Below, in pieces: positions 1 through 5,952 of a stretch of 7,105 nt of DNA. The notes under the pieces were generated by a model. It ran no database searches. It saw only the letters and a program-made list of their open reading frames with translations, and had not been told where the DNA came from. Positions within the stretch are counted from its first letter, which is position 1, and each line of letters opens with the position of its first letter. The position numbers and the translations under genes are program-made. This stretch comes from Coxiellaceae bacterium (GTDB taxonomy: Bacteria > Pseudomonadota > Gammaproteobacteria > UBA9339). The stretch spans positions 484 to 7,588 of the forward strand of contig PLMI01000030.1 in NCBI GenBank assembly GCA_003142435.1, in the 5' to 3' direction.

Positions 1-46
1 GCGAGCGTCTCCAAATAAATAAAATGCTGCGAGCTTTTTCTTATTA
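1..46 (-). terminator. Weak possible terminator after the permease gene
   Basis: Beyond the permease stop codon the minus strand reads AAAAGCTCGCAGCATTTT. This can fold as AAAA and GCT arms pairing with AGC and TTTT around a CGC loop, with one mismatch, followed by ATTTATTT. GCGAGC occurs twice (1-6 and 29-34) in direct orientation. The core stem is very short, so this is a tentative call. Confidence 0.25.
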
Positions 47-1363
47 ATCGTTGTTTATCTTTCCTTCGTATAAAAGGGAATACAAAATAACACCAATAAA
101 AACTAAGAACGATCCGTGTAATATCACTTCATTATCAGAGATAGTTATCACCCAAAAAGAATATAAAGCAGCAAGAAAAGCTATAAGCATATAAGTGCCT
201 TTTTTGCTCTGATTTTCACTTTGTTTGCAAATAATGAAAGAACCCGATGCGGCATATAAATAAGGAATCAAAGTTGCTAAGGAAGCCATTAGTACTATTA
301 CATCAAATTCAGCAACATAGTTTTTATAAAATAATGTGCTCAATATAATTACAGTTTGTATGAATGCTGTAACGACAAGACCTAATGTAGGCATGTTATG
401 TTTGTTCCGTTGTGCGAAAATTCCAGGAAAAAGATCATCGTCAGCTGCTGCTTTTGTTAATTGCCCTTGGGCAAATATCAAACCGTTAATGCATCCAAAA
501 CAAGAAATCACTGCACCGATTATTAAAATCCATTTTCCGTAATCGCCAAAAAGCATTTGCGAAACAGTTATGAATGGAGAAATAGTTGCATTTGCAAGTT
601 CATTCGTTGGTATGATTCCCATGATTACTATTGTACTTGCAATATAAATTGCCGATGCTATTACAATTCCAAGTATTGTAGCTAACGGTATGTTACGGCG
701 AGGATTTTCAATGTGTTCGTAGGGTATAGTCGCTGTTTCGAGGCCTATAAATGACCAAAGCGTAATGCCTGCTGCACTTGATATTAGTGAGTAATCGTAG
801 TTGTAATTATCGGAATGAAATTGAAGGTTAATAAAGCTGGAATCAAAATGTGAAGCGCCAACGATAATAATTGCCAAAAGCGGAATTATTTTAAGTACAG
901 TAGTGATTATTTGCAGCACCCCTACAGGTTTGGCGCCAAGTGTATTGAAAAAAGTAAGTACCCAAATAATTATTATGGCAGTGATGCAAATTGGAGCTGG
1001 CTCTGAGAGTACGGGAAAAAATGCAGCTAAATAACTTACCATAGCAAGTGTTACAGCGATAATCGAAACCCACACGGCTATCCAATAGGTATATGCAGTT
1101 TGAAAACCCATAAAGTTTCCAAGCCCTGCCTTTGCATATGCATAAAGACCTCCATTTCTGGGAATTAGAATGCTAACTTTTGCAAGAATTATTCCAAGAA
1201 ATAGTGCTCCCAGAGTTGTAATTATCCATGACCATAAACTCACTGTGCCTAATTTTGCTAATTGGGCAGGAAGTAAAAATATTCCAGAACCGATCATAGT
1301 TCCTGAGACAAGAGATGTTAAACTCCATATTCCAAGGGGTTTTTTTTGATTTTCAGCGTTCAT
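44..1363 (-). CDS. APC-superfamily amino acid antiporter, AdiC/PotE-like
   Basis: Inner-membrane amino acid transporter of the basic amino acid/polyamine antiporter branch, 439 residues, close to the 445 of E. coli AdiC. By eye it aligns with AdiC along its whole length, with about twelve hydrophobic segments. The TM1 unwound motif is SGTMIGSGIFLLPAQLA (residues 20-36), the TM6 motif is LWSFIGLETA (202-211), and the TM8 region is followed by TKAAADDDLFP (303-313). The ligand-site Tyr (Y93) and the TM6 Trp (W203) are kept. AdiC N22 is replaced by T22, and the substrate-gating Trp293 position appears to be L295, so arginine/agmatine specificity should not be assumed. The start is supported by AAAGG (complement of 1371-1375), 7 nt before the ATG. 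It is divergent from the downstream-facing lipoprotein gene and stands alone. The family is certain; the substrate is unknown. Confidence 0.9.
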   Translation of the reverse strand: MNAENQKKPLGIWSLTSLVSGTMIGSGIFLLPAQLAKLGTVSLWSWIITTLGALFLGIILAKVSILIPRNGGLYAYAKAGLGNFMGFQTAYTYWIAVWVSIIAVTLAMVSYLAAFFPVLSEPAPICITAIIIIWVLTFFNTLGAKPVGVLQIITTVLKIIPLLAIIIVGASHFDSSFINLQFHSDNYNYDYSLISSAAGITLWSFIGLETATIPYEHIENPRRNIPLATILGIVIASAIYIASTIVIMGIIPTNELANATISPFITVSQMLFGDYGKWILIIGAVISCFGCINGLIFAQGQLTKAAADDDLFPGIFAQRNKHNMPTLGLVVTAFIQTVIILSTLFYKNYVAEFDVIVLMASLATLIPYLYAASGSFIICKQSENQSKKGTYMLIAFLAALYSFWVITISDNEVILHGSFLVFIGVILYSLLYEGKINND

Positions 1364-1411
1364 AGTATTTCCTTTTAGCAGATTGATGAAAAGAGAATTA
1401 ATGTAAATAGA

Positions 1412-1440
1412 ATTATAGCTTATGCTAATTTAAGTGGCTA
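1412..1440 (-). promoter_or_regulatory. Predicted sigma-70 promoter of the permease gene
   Basis: On the minus strand a perfect TATAAT (complement of 1412-1417) lies 17 bp downstream of TAGCCA (complement of 1435-1440), which matches four of six bases of the TTGACA consensus. The -10 box is 49 bp upstream of the permease ATG. The -10 is strong and the -35 moderate, which would suit an activated promoter. Prediction by inspection only. Confidence 0.5.
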
Positions 1441-1450
1441 TAGCTAATTT
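1424..1450. promoter_or_regulatory. Direct repeat GCTAATTT between the divergent promoters
   Basis: GCTAATTT occurs at 1424-1431 and 1443-1450, 19 bp from start to start and so on nearly the same helical face. The repeats flank the -35 region of the permease promoter, and the second abuts the -35 of the lipoprotein promoter. A short inverted repeat, TAGC/GCTA (1416-1419 and 1424-1427), overlaps the permease -10. This arrangement could be an operator, but the regulator is unknown and such short AT-rich repeats can occur by chance. Confidence 0.3.
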
Positions 1451-1478
1451 TGAATTTTACCGTACCATAGAGTATAAT
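1450..1478 (+). promoter_or_regulatory. Predicted sigma-70 promoter of the glycine-zipper lipoprotein gene
   Basis: TTGAAT (1450-1455) and TATAAT (1473-1478) are separated by exactly 17 bp: the -10 is perfect and the -35 matches four of six consensus bases. Transcription would start near 1485 and leave a leader of about 29 nt carrying the Shine-Dalgarno sequence. Confidence 0.7.
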
Positions 1479-1513
1479 TTTTTTGTTACTTAAATTATTT
1501 AAGGAGGAATTTA

Positions 1514-1732
1514 ATGAAAAAGATTTTAAACTTATTATTTATTGTCACAATTGCCATTGGATTAACTGCATGTCAGAATTATCGAGGACGCGACATTGGC
1601 GCAGTAACAGGAGCTGCTGGTGGTGCTGCAGTTGGTAGCGCTGTATCAGGAGGCTCAGTAATTGGTGCTGCAGTTGGAGCCGGCGGTGGTGCAGTTGTAG
1701 GACATGAAATTGGCAAGAGTATGGAAAAATAG
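1514..1732 (+). CDS. OsmB-like glycine-zipper lipoprotein
   Basis: Small lipoprotein of 72 residues, the same length as E. coli OsmB, and its C-terminal GGAVVGHEIGK resembles the OsmB end. It has a lysine-rich N-terminus, a hydrophobic signal segment (residues 4-19) and a lipobox LTAC with the lipidated cysteine at C20. Q21 at +2 favours outer-membrane sorting. The mature part is a glycine zipper: glycines fall every fourth residue at 25, 29, 33, 37 and 41, then again at 47, 51, 55, 59, 63 and 67. This gives two short hairpin-like membrane-inserting helices, as in the Rick_17kDa/SlyB/OsmB class. The start is secured by AAGGAGG (1501-1507), 6 nt before the ATG. OsmB in E. coli is an osmotic-stress-induced lipoprotein of unclear function; a role in envelope stress here is inference. 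Confidence 0.85.
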   Translation: MKKILNLLFIVTIAIGLTACQNYRGRDIGAVTGAAGGAAVGSAVSGGSVIGAAVGAGGGAVVGHEIGKSMEK

Positions 1733-1752
1733 CAATCTTGTCTTAAATAGTA

Positions 1753-1782
1753 ATCAGGGTTTCTTATTTATAAAACTCTGAT
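1753..1782. other. Hairpin 3' of the lipoprotein gene without a U-tract
   Basis: ATCAGGGTTT (1753-1762) pairs with AAACTCTGAT (1773-1782) over ten base pairs with one G-T wobble and a 10-nt AT loop. No U-run follows in the plus direction. It may act as an mRNA 3' stability structure or a pause site ahead of the stronger terminator at 1806-1854. Confidence 0.4.
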
Positions 1783-1787
1783 ATTAT

Positions 1788-1854
1788 CTCAAAAAAAATC
1801 TAAATAAGCCCAGGTGTTTCGCCTGATTTTCTTGGTTATATTCCTGGGCTTTTT
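1788..1854. terminator. Bidirectional intrinsic terminator between convergent genes
   Basis: AAGCCCAGG (1806-1814) and CCTGGGCTT (1843-1851) form a perfect 9-bp inverted repeat. In the plus direction the stem runs into TTTTT (1850-1854). In the minus direction it is followed by ATTTAGA and then eight T residues (complement of 1791-1798). A second, tighter plus-strand hairpin, CAGGTG-TTT-CGCCTG (1811-1825), is followed by ATTTTCTT and shares one arm with the large stem, so the two are alternatives. The stop codon of ygiQ (1836-1838) lies in the large loop. The structure can serve both the lipoprotein gene and ygiQ. Confidence 0.7.
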
Positions 1855-3800
1855 GGTTGCCATGTGGGAACCAAATGACGTTTGCCATTTCCAATTAAAT
1901 CTGTTCGACCTATACGCTTTAATTCGCGACGAAGAAAAGGCCAGTTGATGGGGTCATGATAGCGTAATAGTGCTTTATGAAAACGTCGAGTCTGTCCACT
2001 TTTGGGGATAAATACTTTTTCTTGGTTTTGCTCAATATTTCTCAGCGGATTTCTTTCTGTGTAATACATAGTCGTAGATATTGTCATAGGCGTGGGCAAA
2101 AAATTTTGTACTTTTTCTAAACGAAAATTATTAGATTTAAGCCATAAAGCAAGGTCGATCATATCTTGATCTTTTGTTCCCGGATGAGCGGCAATAAAAT
2201 ATGGAATTAGATATTGTTCTTTTTTTACTTCCTGAGAAAACTTGCAAAACAGTTCCTTGAAATTGTAATAAGTATCAATTCCAGGTTTTTGCATTTTGCT
2301 AAGAGGACCATCACAAATATGTTCCGGGGCAATTTTTAAATATCCTCCAACATGGTTGCATGCCAGTTCTTTTATGTATTCAGGTGATTTTACTGCTAAA
2401 TCGTAACGAACACCGGACCCGATCAATATTTTTTTAATTTTTGGAATTGAGCGAGCTTTTCGATATAGATTTATAAGCGCAGAATGATTTGTCTGCATGT
2501 TTTTGCAAATAGCAGGATAAATACAAGAAAACTTGCGGCAAAGCTGTTCGCATTTTGGTTTTGTACATTTTAAGCTATACATGTTTGCAGTCGGTCCGCC
2601 TAAGTCTGAAATTATTCCGGTAAATTCAGGAACTTTATCGCGAATTATTTCAATTTCACGCAAGATAGATGATTCCGAACGATTTTGCACTATTCTTCCC
2701 TCATGCAATGTTATTGAACAAAAACTGCAACCGCCGAAGCAGCCACGCATAATAGTTACAGAATATCGAATCATTTCATATGCTGAAATAGAAGCATTTT
2801 TGTAAAGCGGGTGAGGTTTGCGGCTATATGGCAGCTCGTAGATGCCATCGAGTTCTTTGGTGGAAAGCGGCAAAGGTGGTGGATTGACTAAAATACAGCG
2901 TCTGTCATGGGGTTGTAACAAAGTGCGAGCATTAAAGGGATTGGATTCAAGATATGCAATACGGGTTGCATGTGCAAATAAAAGATTGTCATTTTTTATT
3001 TGTTCATATGATGGCAAGAGAATGGCTGTTTTTATTAAGCTGTTTTTTTCAGATGGTGTATTGTAATATCGGGAACAATTTAGAGAAGATGTATCAATGA
3101 TTGCAAAATCTTTTTTTTCCTCCGGTTTAATCACAACAACACTGCCCCGCAAATTTTTTATATTGGTTATACTTTCTTTTTTTGCTAAGCAATGTGCCAG
3201 TTCAACAATTGCTCGTTCTGCATTTCCATAAAGAATGATGTCAGCTTTTGCGTCTAGTAAAATAGAACGGCGGACTTGATCTGACCAATAATCGTAGTGG
3301 CCTAATCGTCTTAATGATGCCTCAATTCCTCCAAGAATGATGGGAACTTCCGGATAAGCTTCGCGACAGCGATGTGAATATACGTTAGTGGCGTGATTTG
3401 GACGTTTGTTTGGAATACCATCTGGAGTATAAGCATCATCAGATCTTATTTTGCGATCAGCGGTATAATGATTCACCATTGAATCCATGTTGCCTGAAGT
3501 TATGCCGAAAAATAAGTTAGGTTTACCGAGAACCTTAAAAGCATCGACACTTCTCCAATCAGGTTGACTTATTATACCAACACGAAAACCTTGTGCTTCT
3601 AGCAGCCTTCCAATAATAGCCATACCGAAGCTGGGATGATCAACATATGCATCCCCCGTCACAATAATTATGTCGCAGCTATCCCATTCTAAATTTTCCA
3701 TCTCTGATCGCGACATCGGTAAAAAAGGAGCTGTACCAAACCGCTTTGCCCAGTATTTACGATAAGAGAATATATTATTTGGTGAGGTGTATGTAGACAT
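1836..3800 (-). CDS. ygiQ: YgiQ-family radical SAM protein
   Basis: Member of the YgiQ (UPF0313) radical SAM family, 654 residues. Its biochemical function is unknown. The N-terminus closely matches E. coli YgiQ, including [14 protein letters not shown] (21-34), [21 protein letters not shown] (39-59) and QGFRVGII (70-77), which supports the chosen start although no clear Shine-Dalgarno site is visible. The radical SAM 4Fe-4S motif is CX3CX2C, C354-C358-C361, in [12 protein letters not shown] second family-typical cysteine cluster lies at C412, C417, C421, C426 and C432. The N-terminal ~200 residues resemble the cobalamin-binding-like domain of these enzymes, and the region after ~560 corresponds to the C-terminal YgiQ domain. 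It is about 85 residues shorter than the full E. coli form, apparently at the C-terminal tail. It is intact, with no frameshift seen. It is convergent with the lipoprotein gene and lies 156 bp downstream of the triad protein gene. Confidence 0.93.
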   Translation of the reverse strand: MSTYTSPNNIFSYRKYWAKRFGTAPFLPMSRSEMENLEWDSCDIIIVTGDAYVDHPSFGMAIIGRLLEAQGFRVGIISQPDWRSVDAFKVLGKPNLFFGITSGNMDSMVNHYTADRKIRSDDAYTPDGIPNKRPNHATNVYSHRCREAYPEVPIILGGIEASLRRLGHYDYWSDQVRRSILLDAKADIILYGNAERAIVELAHCLAKKESITNIKNLRGSVVVIKPEEKKDFAIIDTSSLNCSRYYNTPSEKNSLIKTAILLPSYEQIKNDNLLFAHATRIAYLESNPFNARTLLQPHDRRCILVNPPPLPLSTKELDGIYELPYSRKPHPLYKNASISAYEMIRYSVTIMRGCFGGCSFCSITLHEGRIVQNRSESSILREIEIIRDKVPEFTGIISDLGGPTANMYSLKCTKPKCEQLCRKFSCIYPAICKNMQTNHSALINLYRKARSIPKIKKILIGSGVRYDLAVKSPEYIKELACNHVGGYLKIAPEHICDGPLSKMQKPGIDTYYNFKELFCKFSQEVKKEQYLIPYFIAAHPGTKDQDMIDLALWLKSNNFRLEKVQNFLPTPMTISTTMYYTERNPLRNIEQNQEKVFIPKSGQTRRFHKALLRYHDPINWPFLRRELKRIGRTDLIGNGKRHLVPTWQPKSPGI

Positions 3801-3956
3801 TGTTATTTTTGGCGGCGCTTATCTTGCTATGAATTGTTACAATGCGACTAAATAAATGAATTTAACATAATTACTGCGATACTTCATTAATACTTTTTAT
3901 CACTTACAAATCTTTTTATGATTCCTCGATGTTCGTTTGAGGTTGCGTTTCCAGCC

Positions 3957-4964
3957 TTATGTAACAGCCATTACTTGAGAAGGAGTTTCTAAGTCAGTGA
4001 AATTAACTCCAGGGAAAAAAGAATTTTCTGTTAAATCCACATCCATTAAACAGTTGCGCAAAGACGTTAAAAAATTTCTTTCATCAGGAGGTGCTTTTCC
4101 CCACATTTCGGAGTTCATTAGTTCAGTTAATATAGCATCACACGTGCTTTTCCCTCCCTGAGAATCACGAACTTTATCTTCTATCCAACGTGTGATTTCT
4201 GTGTAATAACTCCTGATATTTTGAAGAGTAAAATCAAAAGGATCGTATACGCTCTTTGACAAGGAAAAGTGTTCTACACATTTAAACATTAATCTGAGAA
4301 GAGCACTATTGATTATATCGGAATTAGGCAAAGGAGTAATAGGTGAAAATGTATTTAATAGGTCATCTGAAGATATTAGTTCTTCTATTCCTTGTGGAGG
4401 TTTAATTGGTTCATTAATTGGTGTGTAACAACGATCATCATATCCTTTGAAACTTTTCATTCTATGATAGATCTCAGATTGGTTATATACTTGTTTTGCC
4501 AACGGATCACATACGTAAGATAATTCAGGATCCTCTTTGGATTTTATTATAATAAATACATGATCTGCTGGTCCCACAAGGCGTGAAAGGCAAATTTTTA
4601 ATTTACCATTATAGTTTGGGTTATGACAAATTTTTTCCGTAATATACCAAAAACCAATAGACGCCAACTCTAAACAATTACCGCAAGAAAATTTATGGGC
4701 AAAAGCCGCTCTTATTATATAAAATAAAAGTGTGGGCTCTGTTTTTAATATTGCATCCGGTTGAACACAAGAAGGAAGCCTTGATAATGCTCTCATTTCA
4801 GAGATGGCTAATTGATCTTTACGAAGGCGCTGTTCTTTGATTTTTCCGTTTTCATCAGTTTGATTAAAGTCAGGACGAGTGGTTGAAGTTTTAATACAAG
4901 AATTTGCAAAATCAATCGCTTCTTGTGCTAGTTTTGTTATTATCGTTGTTAAATTTTCTTGCAT
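3957..4964 (-). CDS. Unrecognised protein with a papain-like Cys-His-Asp triad; candidate effector
   Basis: A 335-residue protein I do not recognise. It has no signal peptide and no membrane segment. Three short motifs in order look like a clan CA (papain-like) catalytic core: CGNCLELA (94-101, nucleophile C97), GPADHVFIII (131-140, base H135) and VCDPLAKQVY (151-160, D153). The pattern GNC-x-E, DH-hydrophobic, then (C/V)DP-x-A resembles that of bacterial effector proteases and glutamine deamidases. Residues 1-85 are mostly helical and charged. Residues 190-335 form a C-terminal region with no recognisable motif, rich in charged and aromatic residues, ending ETPSQVMAVT. The ATG at 4964 is chosen as the first in frame; its upstream region has no good Shine-Dalgarno site, and M57 is an alternative that would still keep the triad. 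It stands alone, 156 bp before ygiQ, with no clear terminator between them. The coding call is firm, the fold is inference, and secretion is speculation. Confidence 0.8.
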   Translation of the reverse strand: MQENLTTIITKLAQEAIDFANSCIKTSTTRPDFNQTDENGKIKEQRLRKDQLAISEMRALSRLPSCVQPDAILKTEPTLLFYIIRAAFAHKFSCGNCLELASIGFWYITEKICHNPNYNGKLKICLSRLVGPADHVFIIIKSKEDPELSYVCDPLAKQVYNQSEIYHRMKSFKGYDDRCYTPINEPIKPPQGIEELISSDDLLNTFSPITPLPNSDIINSALLRLMFKCVEHFSLSKSVYDPFDFTLQNIRSYYTEITRWIEDKVRDSQGGKSTCDAILTELMNSEMWGKAPPDERNFLTSLRNCLMDVDLTENSFFPGVNFTDLETPSQVMAVT

Positions 4965-4999
4965 AGTTTTTAATTTTTTATAATGATTGATTATCTGTA

Positions 5000-5031
5000 A
5001 CTATAGCCTATCAACCTTAACTAGAAGTTAA
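5000..5031 (-). promoter_or_regulatory. Possible regulated promoter with a TTAA repeat upstream of the triad protein gene
   Basis: TTAACT-AGA-AGTTAA (5017-5031) is a perfect 6-bp inverted repeat and also places two TTAA tetramers 11 bp apart. On the minus strand TATAGT (complement of 5000-5005) could be a -10 box, and the repeat would then cover its poor -35 region (ACTTCT, 17 bp spacing). The 11-bp TTAA period is reminiscent of the PmrA box (tandem cTTAATatT with 2-bp spacing), which controls Dot/Icm effector genes in Legionella and Coxiella. The flanking bases match that consensus only partly. Confidence 0.3.
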
Positions 5032-5091
5032 AATATGCGAAATTTTTTATTTTTTTTATCACAGGACAAAAAATATATAATTACCTTTAAA

Positions 5092-5109
5092 TTGGCTTCT
5101 ACAAGCCAA
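5092..5109. repeat. Small perfect hairpin
   Basis: TTGGCTT (5092-5098) pairs with AAGCCAA (5103-5109) around a 4-nt CTAC loop. CTTTTG follows on the plus strand, which is a weak U-tract. There is no gene for it to terminate, so its role is unknown; it may be part of a decayed element. Confidence 0.4.
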
Positions 5110-5182
5110 CTTTTGCTATCGAGCATCACTAACGACAAAGCAACCCAGGAGCAATTGTTTATATAAAAATTCACAAACAGTG

Positions 5183-5208
5183 GCATAAATAGGCGATGTT
5201 GCATAAAT
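5183..5208. repeat. Direct repeat of GCATAAAT
   Basis: GCATAAAT at 5183-5190 and again at 5201-5208, 18 bp apart. The second copy is also the left terminal repeat of the MITE-like element, and its complement is at 5304-5311. A duplicated element end of this kind is what a nested or partial insertion would leave. Confidence 0.45.
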
Positions 5209-5313
5209 GTTTTACAGTGCAAAAAACTACGGTTGTCATTCCCGCCCCCGTCTTCGCGGGGATAAACTCTGGCGGGAATGACTAAAGACAGAAGACATTT
5301 ACTATTTATGCAA
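5199..5313. mobile_element. MITE-like non-coding element with 10-bp terminal inverted repeats
   Basis: TTGCATAAAT (5199-5208) and ATTTATGCAA (5304-5313) are perfect inverted repeats bounding about 115 bp with no coding capacity. The inside is dominated by a long palindrome (5235-5282) and is visibly richer in GC than its surroundings. No target-site duplication is evident outside the termini, and no transposase is in the window. The outer repeats could be ends of an insertion sequence mobilised in trans, or the palindrome may have been inserted between unrelated repeats. Confidence 0.45.
5235..5282. repeat. Nested palindrome of the GTCATTCCCGC type
   Basis: GTCATTCCCGCC (5235-5246) and GGCGGGAATGAC (5271-5282) are a perfect 12-bp inverted repeat. 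Inside it, CCCCG (5246-5250) and CGGGG (5257-5261) form a second hairpin around TCTTCG, sharing one base with the outer stem. Repeats beginning GTCATTCCCGC are, to my knowledge, dispersed in several proteobacterial genomes as small palindromic elements. As RNA it would fold strongly on either strand. Confidence 0.75.
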
Positions 5314-5337
5314 AAAATCTAAACTTTTTGAAGTTTA
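5312..5337 (-). terminator. Intrinsic terminator of the Mla-type operon
   Basis: On the minus strand TAAACTT-CAAA-AAGTTTA (arms 5331-5337 and 5320-5326) forms a 7-bp stem beginning in the stop codon of the lipoprotein gene. It is followed by GA and six T residues (complement of 5312-5317). The stem is AT-rich, so efficiency may be modest. The U-tract overlaps the end of the MITE-like element by two bases. Confidence 0.6.
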
Positions 5338-5952
5338 AGCACGAATTTTCTTGGCACACAGATTAGAAAGCTGCCGCAAAATGCTTGCTAGCTCATCGCT
5401 CCATGTCGCAACTAAAGCATCTGAGCTCTTTTGTGAAAGGATGGCACTTCTTGATAATGATTTACTAAATACGATTTTTGGCGTTGAGTTAGGAGTAATA
5501 TCAAGCAATGTGAATTGCAATGCCATAATAGCCTTTGGTTTTAATGTATCTCTATAATCTGCATAAAGTTCGCTTATGTGCGTTTTCAGAATATAGTTTG
5601 GCTGTAATGGATAGATGGTGTCAGAAGCATAAGTGAATAACTTAGTTGATTGTAAGTATTTTACTTCATTTCTGTTAATTTGTTCCAGAGGGGAGATGAA
5701 AAACGTATTGTAATAATCATAGGCATATCGCAAATTGTCAATTCGATATACAAAATTTGATCCGGCAAATTGAGAATCAATTGTAGGATAAAAAATTTCT
5801 AAAATTTTACCAGTGTTATGTAATGAATATTTTGCTTCGGAAACAGAAAGGCCATATTTTTGCTGCTCTACGTATTTGTTATTTACACCAAAGCAACCAG
5901 ATAAGCAAAAACTTAGAGATAAAATAATAATTAAAATATTTTTCTTTATCAT
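5335..5952 (-). CDS. ABC-type transport auxiliary lipoprotein, PqiC-like
   Basis: Periplasmic lipoprotein of 205 residues that belongs by size, context and general pattern to the PqiC/ABC-transport auxiliary family (formerly DUF330). It has a lysine-bearing N-terminus, a hydrophobic segment (6-19) and a lipobox LSGC with the lipidated cysteine at C20. F21 at +2 does not suggest inner-membrane retention, so an outer-membrane location is likely. The mature domain has a strand-rich middle and an amphipathic C-terminal helix, DELASILRQLSN (185-196), typical of this family. Its ATG overlaps the stop of the MCE gene (ATGA, 5949-5952), which implies translational coupling; there is no clear Shine-Dalgarno site of its own. 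Partners of this type are thought to help MCE transporters reach the outer membrane. The lipid substrate and direction are unknown. Confidence 0.78.
   Translation of the reverse strand: MIKKNILIIILSLSFCLSGCFGVNNKYVEQQKYGLSVSEAKYSLHNTGKILEIFYPTIDSQFAGSNFVYRIDNLRYAYDYYNTFFISPLEQINRNEVKYLQSTKLFTYASDTIYPLQPNYILKTHISELYADYRDTLKPKAIMALQFTLLDITPNSTPKIVFSKSLSRSAILSQKSSDALVATWSDELASILRQLSNLCAKKIRA

Larger units (their letters stand above)
4965..5334. other. Gene-free region of about 370 bp with repeats
   Basis: No convincing gene is seen here. From left to right it holds the upstream region of the triad protein gene with a TTAA palindrome (5017-5031), an AT-rich stretch, a small hairpin (5092-5109), two direct copies of GCATAAAT (5183-5190 and 5201-5208), and a MITE-like element (5199-5313). 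The very AT-rich left half and the repeated GCATAAAT suggest scarring by insertion elements. A 43-codon plus-strand ORF (5035-5166) and a TTG-started minus-strand ORF (5028-5222) overlap each other; neither has a ribosome site or recognisable content. Confidence 0.6.

Noticed and set aside
891..1085. Minus-strand ORF within the permease gene in another frame
   Set aside because: A shadow of the well-supported permease; cysteine- and tyrosine-rich nonsense with no motif.
2533..2805. Plus-strand ORF opposite ygiQ
   Set aside because: Antisense shadow of the radical SAM motif region; the conserved coding signal is on the minus strand.
2842..3066. Plus-strand ORF opposite ygiQ
   Set aside because: Antisense shadow with no ribosome site or family resemblance.
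3923..3941. Possible terminator after the triad protein gene (CCTC/GAGG arms)
   Set aside because: Only a 4-bp stem with an 11-nt loop and no T-run on the minus strand, so it is not a credible intrinsic terminator.
5035..5166. Plus-strand ORF of 43 codons (begins MRNFLFFLSQDKK)
   Set aside because: No Shine-Dalgarno site, a poly-T driven Phe/Leu start, and no recognisable content. It just follows the TTAA palindrome but nothing supports expression.
5028..5222. Minus-strand ORF of 64 codons in the repeat region
   Set aside because: It starts with TTG inside the MITE-like element, has no ribosome site and runs through IS-like repeats; its composition is that of translated AT-rich non-coding DNA.
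5183..5313. CRISPR-like or tandem repeat array
   Set aside because: Only two direct copies of an 8-bp word plus one inverted copy; there are no regularly spaced repeats or spacers.
5351..5557. Plus-strand ORF opposite the auxiliary lipoprotein gene
   Set aside because: Antisense shadow; the minus-strand frame has a lipobox and operon context.
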